Shown here: piece after piece, positions 34,306 to 49,195 of the stretch
Position numbering within the stretch: the first letter of the stretch is position 1
How the letters are laid out: every line of letters begins with the position of its first letter
Assembly: GCA_019828595.1 (NCBI GenBank)
Contig: JAHQRK010000002.1
Coordinates: 3,782,001 to 3,846,000 of the forward strand
Origin: Aphanomyces cochlioides
Lineage: Eukaryota; Oomycota; Saprolegniomycetes; Saprolegniales; Verrucalvaceae
Length of the DNA stretch: 64,000 bases
Reading direction: 5' to 3'
Made by a program: the position numbers and the translations under genes
Notes under the pieces: generated by a model
Seen by the model: the letters and a program-made list of their open reading frames with translations, nothing else
Database searches by the model: none
Told to the model about the DNA's origin: nothing

Positions 34306-34925
34306 TGTGAAGGCGATCTTTGATCGGCGCGTTCAAATTGGATTTTGGCTGAAATTTAAATATTTTTGCTTATTGACCAATCCCAGCGCTGCATTTGATA
34401 CATACAGGATGACCAAATCTGGACACAGATACTGCAGAGGTGGATGAGGCTTACAATCAGTAACACGGAGTGGAGAGTGGTTCTCCTTTCGGCGAAAAGC
34501 TCATGGAATGGATGCGTACAGCAGACTTGTCGGTGGCATCCATCAGTAGGCGCATGACGCTGTTCATTTTCACGGCAAGTCGATATTTCACCTTGGACAA
34601 TCAGGCCACTTTGGACATAAAATGCCATCATACAAGAGCAAATGACTCGACAAGGACGACACAGATGCTACAAATACATGATTAGATTGAGTCGAGTTCA
34701 TCCGGTGTACAAGATCTCCTTGGCTCTTGCATAAGCTTTGCCTCGCTGCTCACTCATAAACTCAGCTTAGAGCACAAGCAGGATAAGCAGTCCCATATTA
34801 ACACCTGCAAACACGTCTAGCTTTAGAACATCTCAACCTTGACCAGTCGTTAAAAGAGTATAAATCTTGAAATCGCAATAATTACCGTGCTTGGTACTTG
34901 AGCGTTCTCGTTTGGCGCGCTCACC
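34306..34925. other. Divergent intergenic region, left arm
   Basis: 620 bp between the divergent unknown gene (minus) and IQ gene (plus). Besides the ATTGG box, a minus-strand stretch at about 34700-34450 reads protein-like (SSHLLLYDGILCPKWPDCP, then after a possible 34-nt intron VMRLLMDATDKSAVRIHSMS). It may be a small unannotated gene or an upstream exon, but no start, stop and splice set could be fixed. Mirror copy: 41085-41704. Confidence 0.35.
34371..34382 (-). promoter_or_regulatory. Inverted CCAAT (ATTGG) box of the unknown gene, left arm
   Basis: GATTGGTCAATA on the minus strand, 66 bp upstream of the ATG at 34305, conserved in remnant C (27203-27214) and mirrored at 41628-41639. Confidence 0.5.
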
Positions 34926-36350
34926 ATGGGCTTTCGCAGGTTTCAACCTGCACTTTGAAACGTGGTGTAACTGTAAGAAATCCACGTAGTGCCAGTTTCA
35001 TCGTCACGGGCATGGATTGGGAGGAGAAGATCATCGAGTACTTGGACAAATGCTCCTTGTCGAAATACTCCACACCCTATTTGACGTGCTGTCTCTGCAA
35101 CAGCCTCAATTTCATTGACGTCACAAGTATCCGTGGGATCAAGAACATCAAGCGAGGTGGAGCCTTGTTTGAGCTGTTGCCTCCATGCTGTGGATGTGGA
35201 TACACAAGGCACATGCGCGCAGGAGCGACTAGCTTTCACACAGAGATTGAGCAAGATTCGAAAGACGTGGAAGAATTTGAAAAGAAACGCGTACCGGCGA
35301 CCATCAACATTCAAGTACGCTATTGCATTCATGTAGATATTCATCAGCTTGACATAGCGCGTTGTGCGAGGCCGTCTTGGTCGCTTGTTAGCAAAGCGCT
35401 TGCGTGAAGAAAAGGAGCGCCGTGAAAAACGGATTTTCAATGCTGCAGCTGCCATTCAACGACGCGTCCGAGGAGTCCAAGCGCGCACTCGCGCCGAAAT
35501 CGAGCGATGCATCTTCGTCATTGTGGTAGGTAAGATATACGTCTGTGGTTGTACTCCACACATCGAGTAGAATTCTCATCCTCTTGTCTATACCTATGCC
35601 ACGACAAATCGACCAGAATTGCCAAGTATATTTTGGTACGACAGCGCAGATGAGATGAGTGTTTTCGTGTGGAATTATCGCGAATTTGTGTCGCGGTCAG
35701 GGGGAAGGCCACCACTTTGGCGAGTCGAGGCCAACGTAAAAGAAGTTGCCCGGCGCGTTTTACAACGTGAAAATGAACTTGTAACGCGAATTCAAGCGCG
35801 ATGGCGTGGTATAACAGCTCGGAGCTCCATTTATGAACTGCGTAAACAATACGGCTGGAGTCGCAGCGTTCGTCAGTCGCCTGCCATAAAAATACAACGA
35901 GTAGCTCGCATGCACAAGAGCCGACGGCGGTGTAAAATACTACAAGCGGCCGTTGGTCGAGCTGATCAATTAAATGACTACATATCCGTACCGAAACGAA
36001 AAGAGATAATGAAGAAAAAACAAGAGTTCGAAACCACGCTCATGATCAAGTACCGCAGTCAATTCAAGCGGAAACAAGCGGCCAAGATATTGAATTATCC
36101 AATTCAAATTCCATCCAAGGATCGAATAATACCAGTGGTGGGGTCATCAAACCAGGAAAAAGAGGAGGCATTTCATCACCGTAATCGGTTCATGCAAGCC
36201 AAGTCCAAACTGGAAAAAAATCAACAAAGAAAATCACAGTCGTTTGCGGTCGCACTTCGACAACAAGTTCATGAAGCGACAAGTCAAATCGACCGACCAG
36301 GTACAGTTCACAAAATAAGCGAAATGATTGGCATGATACTCTTGCTCTAA
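34926..36350 (+). CDS. IQ-motif, Cys-rich protein, left-arm copy
   Basis: Four exons, 34926-34939, 34990-35314, 35358-35525 and 35571-36350, give 428 residues. The N-terminal third has a Cys-rich pattern (LTCCLCNS ... PPCCGCGYTRH) that could bind zinc. It is followed by IQ-type calmodulin-binding repeats: AAAIQRRVRGVQART, RIQARWRGITAR and KIQRVARMHKSRRR. The C-terminus is basic and helical. IQ motifs usually bind calmodulin or myosin-type light chains; the role here is unknown. Both arm copies encode the same protein. The gene is divergent from the unknown gene and convergent with spastin (49 bp between stops). The donor at 35525 (GTG|GTAGGT) was chosen to keep phase. The last intron may extend the C-terminus if the GTACAG at about 36301 is used. 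Confidence 0.68.
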
Positions 36351-36399
36351 TTAGAATAATTATACATGCAGCAATCAAGAAAATTACGATCTGCTCAAG

Positions 36400-38011
<1,612 letters not shown>

Positions 38012-38573
38012 GTCTTATTGGCTTAAGCTCTCAATCCCAAGCTCTCAACTTCGAGAAAGCTCGTGAGAATGTAATCTTATTTTGAAAGTACACTTTTCTC
38101 ACAAAATTCTTTTCTTATTTTGAAAGTGCACTCTTTCACAAAGTTCCTTCATCTTGCAAAAATACATTTTTCAAAAACGTTTTTCAACTGTCTTTTTTTA
38201 CTCTGCTTTGTTACAACGACATATTATTATAAACAACATCTTGTTTTTAATACAAAATGAATGCTTTTTAAATATAGTAAAGAAAGAACCAAATCATGAA
38301 TCATGAGATATATTTTACTACTGTACATGTATTATTAATAATAGTATTAACATATCGTGAATCATGAGATAAGTATAACTACGGGTACAGTATTAATGCT
38401 ACAGTAGTATATTGACTACTCGCAGTATATTTTGCTCATGACGAGCTGGAACTGATATATTTTTCAAAATATTTTTGAAAAAAGATTTTCTTGCAGAATT
38501 TGTGAAAAAAGAGCATTTTCAAAATAAGATTACATTTTCTCGAACTGGAGAGCTTCGCATAAGCCCGCAAGAC
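38012..38573. other. AT-rich centre of the palindrome
   Basis: Very AT-rich and non-coding, with a direct repeat of GAATCATGAGATA (about 38299 and 38359). Its two flanks (38012-38130 and about 38460-38573) are themselves diverged inverted copies, sharing GAGAACATGTCTT and GTAATCTTATTTTGAAA. The spastin promoter therefore seems to exist twice, facing inwards, but far more diverged than the arms. Confidence 0.6.
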
Positions 38574-39610
<1,037 letters not shown>

Positions 39611-39659
39611 CTTGAGCAGATCGTAATTTTCTTGATTGCTGCATGTATAATTATTCTAA

Positions 39660-41084
39660 TTAGAGCAAGAGTATCATGCCAATCATTTCGCTTATTTTGT
39701 GAACTGTACCTGGTCGGTCGATTTGACTTGTCGCTTCATGAACTTGTTGTCGAAGTGCGACCGCAAACGACTGTGATTTTCTTTGTTGATTTTTTTCCAG
39801 TTTGGACTTGGCTTGCATGAACCGATTACGGTGATGAAATGCCTCCTCTTTTTCCTGGTTTGATGACCCCACCACTGGTATTATTCGATCCTTGGATGGA
39901 ATTTGAATTGGATAATTCAATATCTTGGCCGCTTGTTTCCGCTTGAATTGACTGCGGTACTTGATCATGAGCGTGGTTTCGAACTCTTGTTTTTTCTTCA
40001 TTATCTCTTTTCGTTTCGGTACGGATATGTAGTCATTTAATTGATCAGCTCGACCAACGGCCGCTTGTAGTATTTTACACCGCCGTCGGCTCTTGTGCAT
40101 GCGAGCTACTCGTTGTATTTTTATGGCAGGCGACTGACGAACGCTGCGACTCCAGCCGTATTGTTTACGCAGTTCATAAATGGAGCTCCGAGCTGTTATA
40201 CCACGCCATCGCGCTTGAATTCGCGTTACAAGTTCATTTTCACGTTGTAAAACGCGCCGGGCAACTTCTTTTACGTTGGCCTCGACTCGCCAAAGTGGTG
40301 GCCTTCCCCCTGACCGCGACACAAATTCGCGATAATTCCACACGAAAACACTCATCTCATCTGCGCTGTCGTACCAAAATATACTTGGCAATTCTGGTCG
40401 ATTTGTCGTGGCATAGGTATAGACAAGAGGATGAGAATTCTACTCGATGTGTGGAGTACAACCACAGACGTATATCTTACCTACCACAATGACGAAGATG
40501 CATCGCTCGATTTCGGCGCGAGTGCGCGCTTGGACTCCTCGGACGCGTCGTTGAATGGCAGCTGCAGCATTGAAAATCCGTTTTTCACGGCGCTCCTTTT
40601 CTTCACGCAAGCGCTTTGCTAACAAGCGACCAAGACGGCCTCGCACAACGCGCTATGTCAAGCTGATGAATATCTACATGAATGCAATAGCGTACTTGAA
40701 TGTTGATGGTCGCCGGTACGCGTTTCTTTTCAAATTCTTCCACGTCTTTCGAATCTTGCTCAATCTCTGTGTGAAAGCTAGTCGCTCCTGCGCGCATGTG
40801 CCTTGTGTATCCACATCCACAGCATGGAGGCAACAGCTCAAACAAGGCTCCACCTCGCTTGATGTTCTTGATCCCACGGATACTTGTGACGTCAATGAAA
40901 TTGAGGCTGTTGCAGAGACAGCACGTCAAATAGGGTGTGGAGTATTTCGACAAGGAGCATTTGTCCAAGTACTCGATGATCTTCTCCTCCCAATCCATGC
41001 CCGTGACGATGAAACTGGCACTACGTGGATTTCTTACAGTTACACCACGTTTCAAAGTGCAGGTTGAAACCTGCGAAAGCCCAT
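39660..41084 (-). CDS. IQ-motif, Cys-rich protein, right-arm copy
   Basis: Mirror of the left copy with exons 41084-41071, 41020-40696, 40652-40485 and 40439-39660. The translated protein is identical (428 residues) with the same Cys-rich segment and IQ repeats (see 34926-36350). All splice signals are conserved, so both copies could be expressed. It converges on the truncated spastin copy. Confidence 0.68.
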
Positions 41085-41704
41085 GGTGAGCGCGCCAAAC
41101 GAGAACGCTCAAGTACCAAGCACGGTAATTATTGCGATTTCAAGATTTATACTCTTTTAACGACTGGTCAAGGTTGAGATGTTCTAAAGCTAGACGTGTT
41201 TGCAGGTGTTAATATGGGACTGCTTATCCTGCTTGTGCTCTAAGCTGAGTTTATGAGTGAGCAGCGAGGCAAAGCTTATGCAAGAGCCAAGGAGATCTTG
41301 TACACCGGATGAACTCGACTCAATCTAATCATGTATTTGTAGCATCTGTGTCGTCCTTGTCGAGTCATTTGCTCTTGTATGATGGCATTTTATGTCCAAA
41401 GTGGCCTGATTGTCCAAGGTGAAATATCGACTTGCCGTGAAAATGAACAGCGTCATGCGCCTACTGATGGATGCCACCGACAAGTCTGCTGTACGCATCC
41501 ATTCCATGAGCTTTTCGCCGAAAGGAGAACCACTCTCCACTCCGTGTTACTGATTGTAAGCCTCATCCACCTCTGCAGTATCTGTGTCCAGATTTGGTCA
41601 TCCTGTATGTATCAAATGCAGCGCTGGGATTGGTCAATAAGCAAAAATATTTAAATTTCAGCCAAAATCCAATTTGAACGCGCCGATCAAAGATCGCCTT
41701 CACA
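41085..41704. other. Divergent intergenic region, right arm
   Basis: Mirror of 34306-34925, with the ATTGG box at 41628-41639 (plus strand) ahead of the unknown gene and the same protein-like stretch at about 41310-41560. No complete gene was established. Confidence 0.35.
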
Positions 41705-44497
41705 ATGAACATGAAACCGGAAACTTTCGTGCTACAGGTACGGCGACGAATCGATTGCAAGGTTGATACAGTTGTAGATTACGAGCTGCTTATACTTGCT
41801 TGAAACATCCTCGGAGTTTCGTCTGGACTTGGGAGAATACTTGGATCTCGAAACCATCTTTCAACTTTTCCAGTTGGACGAAGTTCCAGACGACATCCTG
41901 GATCAACTTCTGCCACTGGCAGTCGCGTGCTTGTATATAAATGCTCAAAACTGCGAAGACTTTCGCTATCCAAGTCCATCCGACATGCCATCACTACAGG
42001 AGGACGAACATGTGGCCGAGGTAGGGATTCTCACGTCAGACTTCGCTCAATCTGGTGTATTTGTAGATTGTCGCATTCGCGAACAGACTGTATGCGTCAG
42101 AGAATTGGTACTTCGTTCGAAGCTACATGCCGATCCAAGATAGCATGCTTCACTACCACATCGACGACGCGATCATTAGACGTGCGATTCCCTTTCTGAA
42201 ATTGGCATATCATGCGATCAACATTCGCGTTCAACCCCCGACAGATCCAAATGAAGCGCTCCACCAAGAGCGATAATTTCAGAGAGCAAGACAAGTATTA
42301 CAAGATGTCGAACAGCAAAAGTTGAACGTCCAAGTTGCCTCGGAATCGGAAACACCTTTGGCTTCACATGAAGAAAATTTACGCGACGACATGCCCAATT
42401 CGAGACTCACATTAGCCAGCAAGGAATACAAGCTGCTCAATGGCTCGCGAAGTACAGCATCCACACCAGCCATATTGACCCCGTTATCGCAGAGACTCCA
42501 AAATATCTTTCATCGCATACATCGCCAAGAAGTAAATGTACGCGACGATGCCTCCATATCAACACTCACGCCAGCCAGCGAACAAGGTAGGCTGTACAAT
42601 TGCTACAATACTCTGACACGCTGCATTGACAGAAAGAAAGCGGATACTAAAAAAAGTCACTCATCGCATGCATCACCGAGAAACAAAAGTGCCCCATTTG
42701 ACGTCAAAAGACAAACGAGCTGCTATTTCGACTGAAAGATTGAGTTTCTTTGACAACAAAGTATCCCTGCTGGAAGCTTCACACAAAAGACAGTTTCAAC
42801 TGAAAGACAGCTCGTCAAGTTCAAGAATGCTTTATTGTGATACCGCAGCAACAAACGCAAATAGTTATTCATGCGTAGAATATCAATGCGATCAAGCTCA
42901 AACGTCCCCGTCGACGGCATCACACAGTACATATTTCAGCGAGCAAGAAGATCCATTTAATGCCGAGTTTTGGACAATGAACAATGTCGACGACCAACCG
43001 CAAGCACAACAGCATTTGACGACCTTAACTGACTCAAATCAACGAGAACTTGTCTCAACGTCCATATTGCCGTATGGCCCACCTCAGAAGGTCGAGTCGT
43101 CTTTGTTAGCGGTTAATTTTGATCAAGAAAATGGCAATCAAGATGCTACAATGTCCATGAGACCTTTGGGAGAAGCAACCGCTCGATCAAATATGACATC
43201 TAAACTGCAACAAACCCCGACGAAATCATTGCTGACACCTGCGACCCTCAACACATCTGGACGCGAAAAACAACCCAACATATCCACCAAGAAATCGCGA
43301 ATCCCTGTGTTGAAGTCCAGTGTTTGCTCCAACACATCAAAGGCAGCCCCTGCGACCCTCAACACATCTGGACGCGAAAAAGAACCCAACATATCCACCA
43401 AGAAATCGCGAATTCCAGTGTTGAAGACCAAACCTCACTCGAGTGCGACTCAGGGAAAAACGCTTGTGCGCCATAACGCGGCTCAAAACCAGCAATATCG
43501 CGAACCAAAAATTATATGTCTGCAGAGGAAGAAAAAACAAGTGACTAATCTTGAGATGAAGATGTATGGCACGGAAACACAAAAGATGATTGATGCACCA
43601 TTATCGACGATTCATCTTGATAAAGAAAGCAACAATCGCGATGCTACGACGTCCATGAGACCTTTGGGAGAAGTAACCGCTCGATCAAATATGACATCTA
43701 AACTGCAACAAACCCCGATGAAATCTTTGCTAGGGCTACACAGACGATCCAAGGAGACCACGACGACCCAATCGAAACCACACGAAGCAATTCAAGTTCT
43801 CAGGCAGTTAAAGAAGGACGTCGGAGAAGATGTTCAAAAGTACTTAAAGGCATCTAAGGCTCGTAAGCAGATATTAGAAATATATGGGCTGGACGCTGAT
43901 GGAAATACCTCAAGCAAATTCTCGATGAAAAACCAAGATCAATTATACCAAGATATGCAGTCTGCAAAGTGTTCAGCTGGAGAAGAATCTCAAAAGTTTT
44001 CCAATCGATCAACCATTTCGTCCAAGTTACCAGATTTATTTGCTGAAATGCCACCGTTGGAAGCACATCCTCTCCCCAGAACGAAATCAAGCAGAACAAT
44101 TATCGTCGAGAAGTACTTGAAATTGGAAGAAACCTCGAGAGATCAAAAAATTTCTGGAATCTATGGAGTATCAAATCTCGATAGACTCCGGAAATGTTTG
44201 ATGAAAGACGATATGAAACCTCCATCACATTTGGCGACAGAAAGACCACCGGATCAAACAGCTGACTTCGTCGACAAAACATCCCAGCTCAGTGAAGACA
44301 CAGACACCGCAAAGACATCCTCCAACAAGAAGCCGAGTCCATCCGAGTACTGGGTGCCGATTCCTGGCTGGCCCCTTGAAGCCGAGAGTTTTGATGCAGC
44401 GTTGATGCATTGGCGGTATCACAAGCCAAAGAAAGACTTCGAGTCACCTGTTTGCAATGGTTTTCATTGTCGACGCTACTTAGGCAAGTGCATTTAG
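41705..44497 (+). pseudogene. Unknown LDLETIF-family gene, right-arm copy (premature stop)
   Basis: Exons 41705-41737, 41778-42020, 42067-42586 and 42633-44497. The last exon is open for 623 codons, including the SMRPLGE and NTSGREK repeat modules and the YWVPIPGWPLEAESF tail, so this arm has the correct frame where the left arm is shifted. However, codon CAA of the left copy is TAA here (42274-42276) in exon 3, after LHQER, which would end the protein near residue 160. Two further amino-acid differences from the left copy were seen (Pro/Leu in MPS.Q and Thr/Arg in LSQ.LQ). It is broken unless the stop is read through or is a sequencing error. See 31514-34305 for domain details. Confidence 0.7.
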
Positions 44498-45140
44498 CCA
44501 CATTGCCATCACGAGCGTGCAGAATGTGAACTCTTCATTAGTTTTGCTGCACAAGACATCTGGCGAGAGAGTTTCCTTATAATCCTCCTTCACCAGTATG
44601 TACACATTTAGTAGATACTTCGAAGTATTTAGACCATTTTCAGTGGTCATGAGATGAAATTGAGAATAATGTACATAACATTGATTTTAAGAAAACTATG
44701 CTTGAAAACACGATTGACATCGAACATGGTTGTCTTCTCGTACAATTGTCACCAGTCTACTTCGTGTCGGTCTTAATGCGGCATCATGCTTCCTTTCGTG
44801 GTGATGCTTTTATGGACCACGCTAGCCATCTTGGAGTTGAGGCATCAACTTCGAATTGAGTAAATTGGCCTAAAAACCGAATGAGAACACAAATGTGAAG
44901 ATTTTCCCAGCGACATGGCCATTGTTATCTCACGAGTAGATTTAGTGTCACTTATCGCAATGGTTTGCACAAGGAAATTAGTCCAGTCTTGACGTGTGGC
45001 CAGTTCAGCAAGCTTTCAAGTGGTTGAATGTGATCATAAACGAAAAAATGCCTGGTCGATTTGAATTATCGATGCATCACGAATATCGCTAAATCATGCT
45101 CTAAAATCGCAATCAAGCAAAAAGCAACAAGGATATCCAC
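44498..45140. other. Intergenic, right arm; no gene recognised
   Basis: Mirror of 30871-31513, between the convergent unknown gene and EF-P. AT-rich 3' flanks only. Confidence 0.5.
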
Positions 45141-45846
45141 TCAGGACGCAGCTTTGTCAACAAAAAGCCCCGTCTCGGACGAGATCTTGATCGAGTCGCC
45201 AGCCTCGATAGTTCCTGGAACTTGAACAGTCGATCCGTTGGTCAATGTTGCTTCCTTTAGTCCACCAGCGGATGATGTGACTTTCTACAAATGAATGATT
45301 GGCATGACTGATATGAGATTACCTCGACAACATGGACAATATGGTCTGGCAGATTCATCCACAATGGAACGCCTTCGACGATTTGGAGAGCTACCATCAT
45401 GCCTTCGTTCAATACTTTGAGCTGGTGTTCTTGCAAGATATCCGTCGCAACCTCAAGCTGCAGTCACATTGCATTTCAATTAATTGGGTGGCATGAGGTA
45501 ACATTTCTACCTGTTCGAATGTGTTGGGTTCCATCAAGACCAATTTTCCACCGTCCATGTAGAGGAACTGGAACGTTTGATCTTTAGTCAATGGCGCTTT
45601 CTTGATTGATTCAGATGCTCGAAATCGTCGATTGATTTTATGGCCCGTCGTGAGTTCTTTGAGCTCAGCCTGCATGTACGCAACGCCTTTGCCCGGTTTG
45701 ACTGATTGACTCTTCACACAACGATAGAGCTTTCCTTCCAATTCGATTGCCACACCAGGACGGACTTGATTGCCCAAAATATGGGAATATCTCTTAGAGA
45801 AAAATCCGATTGGATTCGCCACGCGCGTTGCAGCTACACGGAACAT
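45141..45846 (-). CDS. Elongation factor P, probably mitochondrial
   Basis: Three exons, 45846-45511, 45457-45323 and 45284-45141, encode 204 residues. The start at 45846 gives an N-terminus MFRVAATRVANPIGFFSKRY, basic and Ser/Arg-rich like a mitochondrial presequence. The KOW-like first domain carries the loop SQSVKPGKGVAY, where EF-P is usually modified on Lys. It is followed by INRRFRASE and the OB domains (EGVPLWMNLPDHIV, SSAGGLKEATLTNGSTVQVP, IEAGDSIKISSETG). EF-P relieves ribosome stalling at proline runs. The bacterial-type architecture with C-terminal EFP domain separates it from eIF5A. An upstream in-frame extension exists but lacks an ATG. The 3' two thirds lie in the palindrome arm. 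The gene is divergent from NSE2 (370 bp between starts). Confidence 0.85.
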
Positions 45847-46216
45847 CCTGCGCCAATCTTGGGGAAAATCCGACAATCGTGATGACCCGCACTTATCAAT
45901 GCACCAAACACGATTATTATCCAATCAAATCCACTCAGTCATTGTAGGGTTGGTCAAGTGAAGTTCTTGGTGTTGTTTCCACTTACATGGCATCTCCAGA
46001 AGTGCAAATACGAAGGAACATGACCTAGTAGAGCCGCATCCGACAGCCTTCTCGGCGATTCTCATGCTTCTAAGAGCAGTAGCCCACAGAATCGCAGTTG
46101 CTACACTTACAGTTAGTTTTTGTATGACGTGAAAATTCGAAAATTAAAATAATTTAATTGGTGAAAATAAAATATTAATTTTTGATTGGCAGAAAGTTCA
46201 TTTTTCAAATTGCGTT
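45847..46216. promoter_or_regulatory. Divergent EF-P / NSE2 promoter region
   Basis: 370 bp between two divergent ATGs, with ATTGG/CCAAT-like words (for example near 45920) but no TATA box that stands out. No small gene was seen. Confidence 0.4.
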
Positions 46217-47212
46217 ATGACGCGAGAAGGCAAGAGGAAAATTGTGATCAAGCCCGAGGAAGATGGCGAAGAATCGGATCCTGGTCATGAAGAAGAGCCA
46301 GCAACAAACTGGAAACAGCTCATCGAAGACGAAGTCAAACAAACCTTGCCTGGCGTGCTACGCTTGTGTATATCGAACGCAAAGAAACAGCGTCACGATC
46401 TGTTGAAACACACAATTGAAGGCGTGACGGCGACTCAAAACGTTGCTGTGTTGGTTAAAGAGTATGCTGAAGAGCACTTGGCTACATTGGAGAGCATTAC
46501 AAAGGAGTATGCTTGTATTCATGGACAAATAGGTCTGTACGACTCGAAACTGACCAATCTCGAACGCGCAGTGCAGTCATCTCGAATCCCTGACTCGTTT
46601 GATGGAACACTCGATATATCATCCTATGCGCCAACTGATGATCAACTCTCCAAGCACGACTTTGTAACCAAGTTTTACGCTGCAGCTGGGGTATACATTA
46701 CGACTGAAAGTTGTTTGCGCTGACCGACTGAACAGATTGAGCGTGAAGGGGAGGAAGATGAAGAAGTGATGCTTCAGGAAACCAACAGCGTGCGCAGCAT
46801 GTCCTGCCCCATTACTCAAATGATCATGGAGGAGCCAATGCGAAAGTACGAGCAGTCGAATATGAGCTGATAGTCATCTTCACTCTAGTCCTGCGTGCGG
46901 CCACACTTATTCCAGGAAAGGAATTGAGGCCCACATGAAATTGAAATCGAGTTGTCCTGTGGCAGGTAAATCATTTTTCTCTTCTGGTCTTCATTTCATG
47001 TTCAACTCTCTAGGGTGTCCACACAAAGTGGCCAATTTAGAACGCGATGTCGAGATGGAAGTGCTGCTGTCGCGGTATACTATCATTTTCTCCGGTCCAT
47101 AATACTTATTATGACTTGTAGCTACGCACGGAGAGGTAATTCCTCGCAATATGTTGGCGCTAGCAACGTCGACAGCGAAGACGAAGAGGAAGTAGAGCAT
47201 GTTGTGGAATAA
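46217..47212 (+). CDS. NSE2: NSE2/MMS21-type SUMO E3 ligase of the SMC5/6 complex
   Basis: Five exons, 46217-46690, 46736-46845, 46889-46965, 47014-47074 and 47122-47212, total 270 residues, near the length of animal NSE2. The N-terminal half is charged and helical, as expected for the arm that docks on SMC5. From residue about 180 the SP-RING appears: MSCPITQMIMEEPMR, then NPACGHTYSRKGIEAHM, then SCPVAGCPHKV. This supplies the C..C/H..C..C zinc ligands of the zf-Nse family. An acidic tail follows (DSEDEEEVEHVVE), a possible SUMO-interacting region. The protein would attach SUMO to repair factors at stalled forks in the nucleus. The ring is assembled across exons 2-4 only when the introns are removed, which explains why no single frame shows it. 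It is convergent with TPI, 18 bp apart. Confidence 0.85.
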
Positions 47213-47230
47213 TCCGATCAAATATCACAC

Positions 47231-48090
47231 TTATTGAGCGCTTTGGATAATGTCGACAAACTCAGGCTTGAGCGAAGCACCACCAACAAGGAAGCCATCA
47301 ACATCATGCAACGCGATGAGTTCAGGCGAGTTCTTGGCATTGACGGAGCCGCCGTAAATAATGCGCAAGTTAAGTGCCACATCAGGGTTGATGTGAGAGG
47401 CAACCCAGGCACGGAGGTTCTTATGCGCATCTTGGGCTTGCTCAGGGGTAGCAACAACACCAGTGCCGATTGCCCACACAGGTTCGTAAGCGACAACAAT
47501 GCGAGACCAGAGGCCCAAGTCATCGGCCAAGAGATCGGCGACGGCCTTGAGTTGGCGAGTGATCACATTCAATGTTTGGCCGGCCTTGCGTTCATCCAAA
47601 GTTTCACCGACGCACACAATCACATCGAGGCCCTGGTCCAAAGCACGCTTGGTCTTTTGGGCAACGATAGCATCAGTTTCACCAAACAACGCACGGCGTT
47701 CCGAATGGCCAGTAAGGGTCCATTGCAATCCCAAATCTAAGTGCACCCATGTCAAGATGTGTTTGCAAACGTAGAAGGCGTACCTTTGAGTTGTTCAGCG
47801 GCAATTTCACCGGTGTAAGCTCCAGGTCCAGTCAAACTGACGTTTTGGGCACTCACGCGGATATGTTGCTTCAAGCTAGCTTGCACCGTGCTGAGGTAGA
47901 TAGCAGGGGGAGCAACAATCACTTCGACAGAGTCCGTGTCGACAGTCACGCCGTTGAGCATTTCAACGAGCGATGCAACAGAGGCTTGCGTTCCATTCTG
48001 CGGCAAGGATGTCGTTAATACATATAATCCTCATAAGAGTTGTCAACTTACGCTCTTCCAGTTGCCTCCGATCACGTACTTGCGGGCCAT
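47231..48090 (-). CDS. TPI: Triosephosphate isomerase
   Basis: Exons 48090-48052, 47997-47784 and 47736-47231 encode 252 residues, the usual TPI length. Catalytic residues are visible: Lys in GGNWKSNG, His in LTGHSERR, Glu in [13 protein letters not shown], and the phosphate-binding IIYGGSVN and [14 protein letters not shown]. It interconverts dihydroxyacetone phosphate and glyceraldehyde 3-phosphate. No targeting extension precedes MARKYVIGG, so it is probably the cytosolic enzyme. It converges with NSE2. Inverted and direct CCAAT words lie about 110 bp upstream. Confidence 0.97.
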
Positions 48091-49195
48091 TTGCGTCTTT
48101 TCTTGTAAATTTAGAAATGCGCCACATGAATCAAAAAAACTTCCTTGGACTTGGTCGCATAAACCGTACACTTGACAAATGTATACCGTGGATACTCGGC
48201 ATCTGATTGGCCAACGAGAATATCATCACTGAAATAAAGAGTTTCTTATTTATTAAAGCCTCAACTCGCGAAATCGTCATTGTACCTTACAGCCTGGTCT
48301 GGAATCGTCGTTTTACGATAAATCCAGCCCTCTGATTGGCTAATTTGTCAACTTACCGGATAATTAACAGCTTTGCGGTCTGTCCATGTTTCCGGATTAT
48401 CTCAAGCATCGATGCCTGACAATGCCTCAGGCACTTTTTCAGAAAAAACGAAGAATTAATCACAGAAAAATTTGAAAAAGAAACACGAAGACGTCCGGAT
48501 ATCATCGATGCCCAGACATCGACATTGACGATTCCCGACCAGGCTCTTACATCTCTATCTCAATGCTAGCCCAGCGAAAGGCACGTAAATCTCAACCCTT
48601 TATTTTATTGCGTTTTATGCGGGCTTCATTAGATGTATACCGATGTTTGAACTGGCAATACGTCGATACTAAATTGGAGCTCTGAACATTGACAAGAAGG
48701 TTCCATTGACAGCCAGGTTCAATTGTTATGAAGGCTATCCCTGTGTGGAGATACTTCGGTAGATTGTCGCCTTGGGGTCAAGACGACGATAAAGGAGTAC
48801 AGACAAGGTAGGCAGACTTGTTGCTCTTGATTTCTAATAAAAATAGATGAATTATTTATCTAGTTCAGGATGTGGGGAAAACGTCAGATTCCCGTGCGAA
48901 AAAGACACGCACGAACAATCCCCTACGACGTCGAGTGCTTACAGACACACTACATCCTCGCTGGGGTTGATACAACACTGTGACAACAGCTTGGCGGTCC
49001 TCGCGATTTGTGAAGCTCAGAAAGTCCATCGAACAACGATCGTTGCATAAATCACATTTACCATTTGTTTTATCCAATCAGAACAAACAATTTGAACTTT
49101 AAGGGACTTGATTGGATAATATTTGTGATTTATTCTTGGAGTTTGCACCCGAGTATGATGCACCACATGACACGCAAGTTGAGATTGTGAGCAAT
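48091..49195. other. Intergenic: TPI promoter and no further gene recognised
   Basis: About 1.1 kb. The first 250 bp hold several ATTGG/CCAAT words (about 48205 and 48332), presumably the TPI promoter. The rest gives no family-like translation. A 67-codon plus-strand frame (48847-49050) has no recognisable feature. Confidence 0.5.

Noticed and set aside
38012..38573. Palindrome centre as a centromere or replication origin
   Set aside because: AT-richness and short repeats alone do not support it; spastin promoter remnants explain part of it.
45847..45924. N-terminal extension of EF-P upstream of 45846
   Set aside because: It lacks an ATG (TTG only), and the downstream ATG yields a good presequence.
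47234..47740. Long plus-strand open frame (168 codons)
   Set aside because: It is the antisense shadow of triosephosphate isomerase exon 3.
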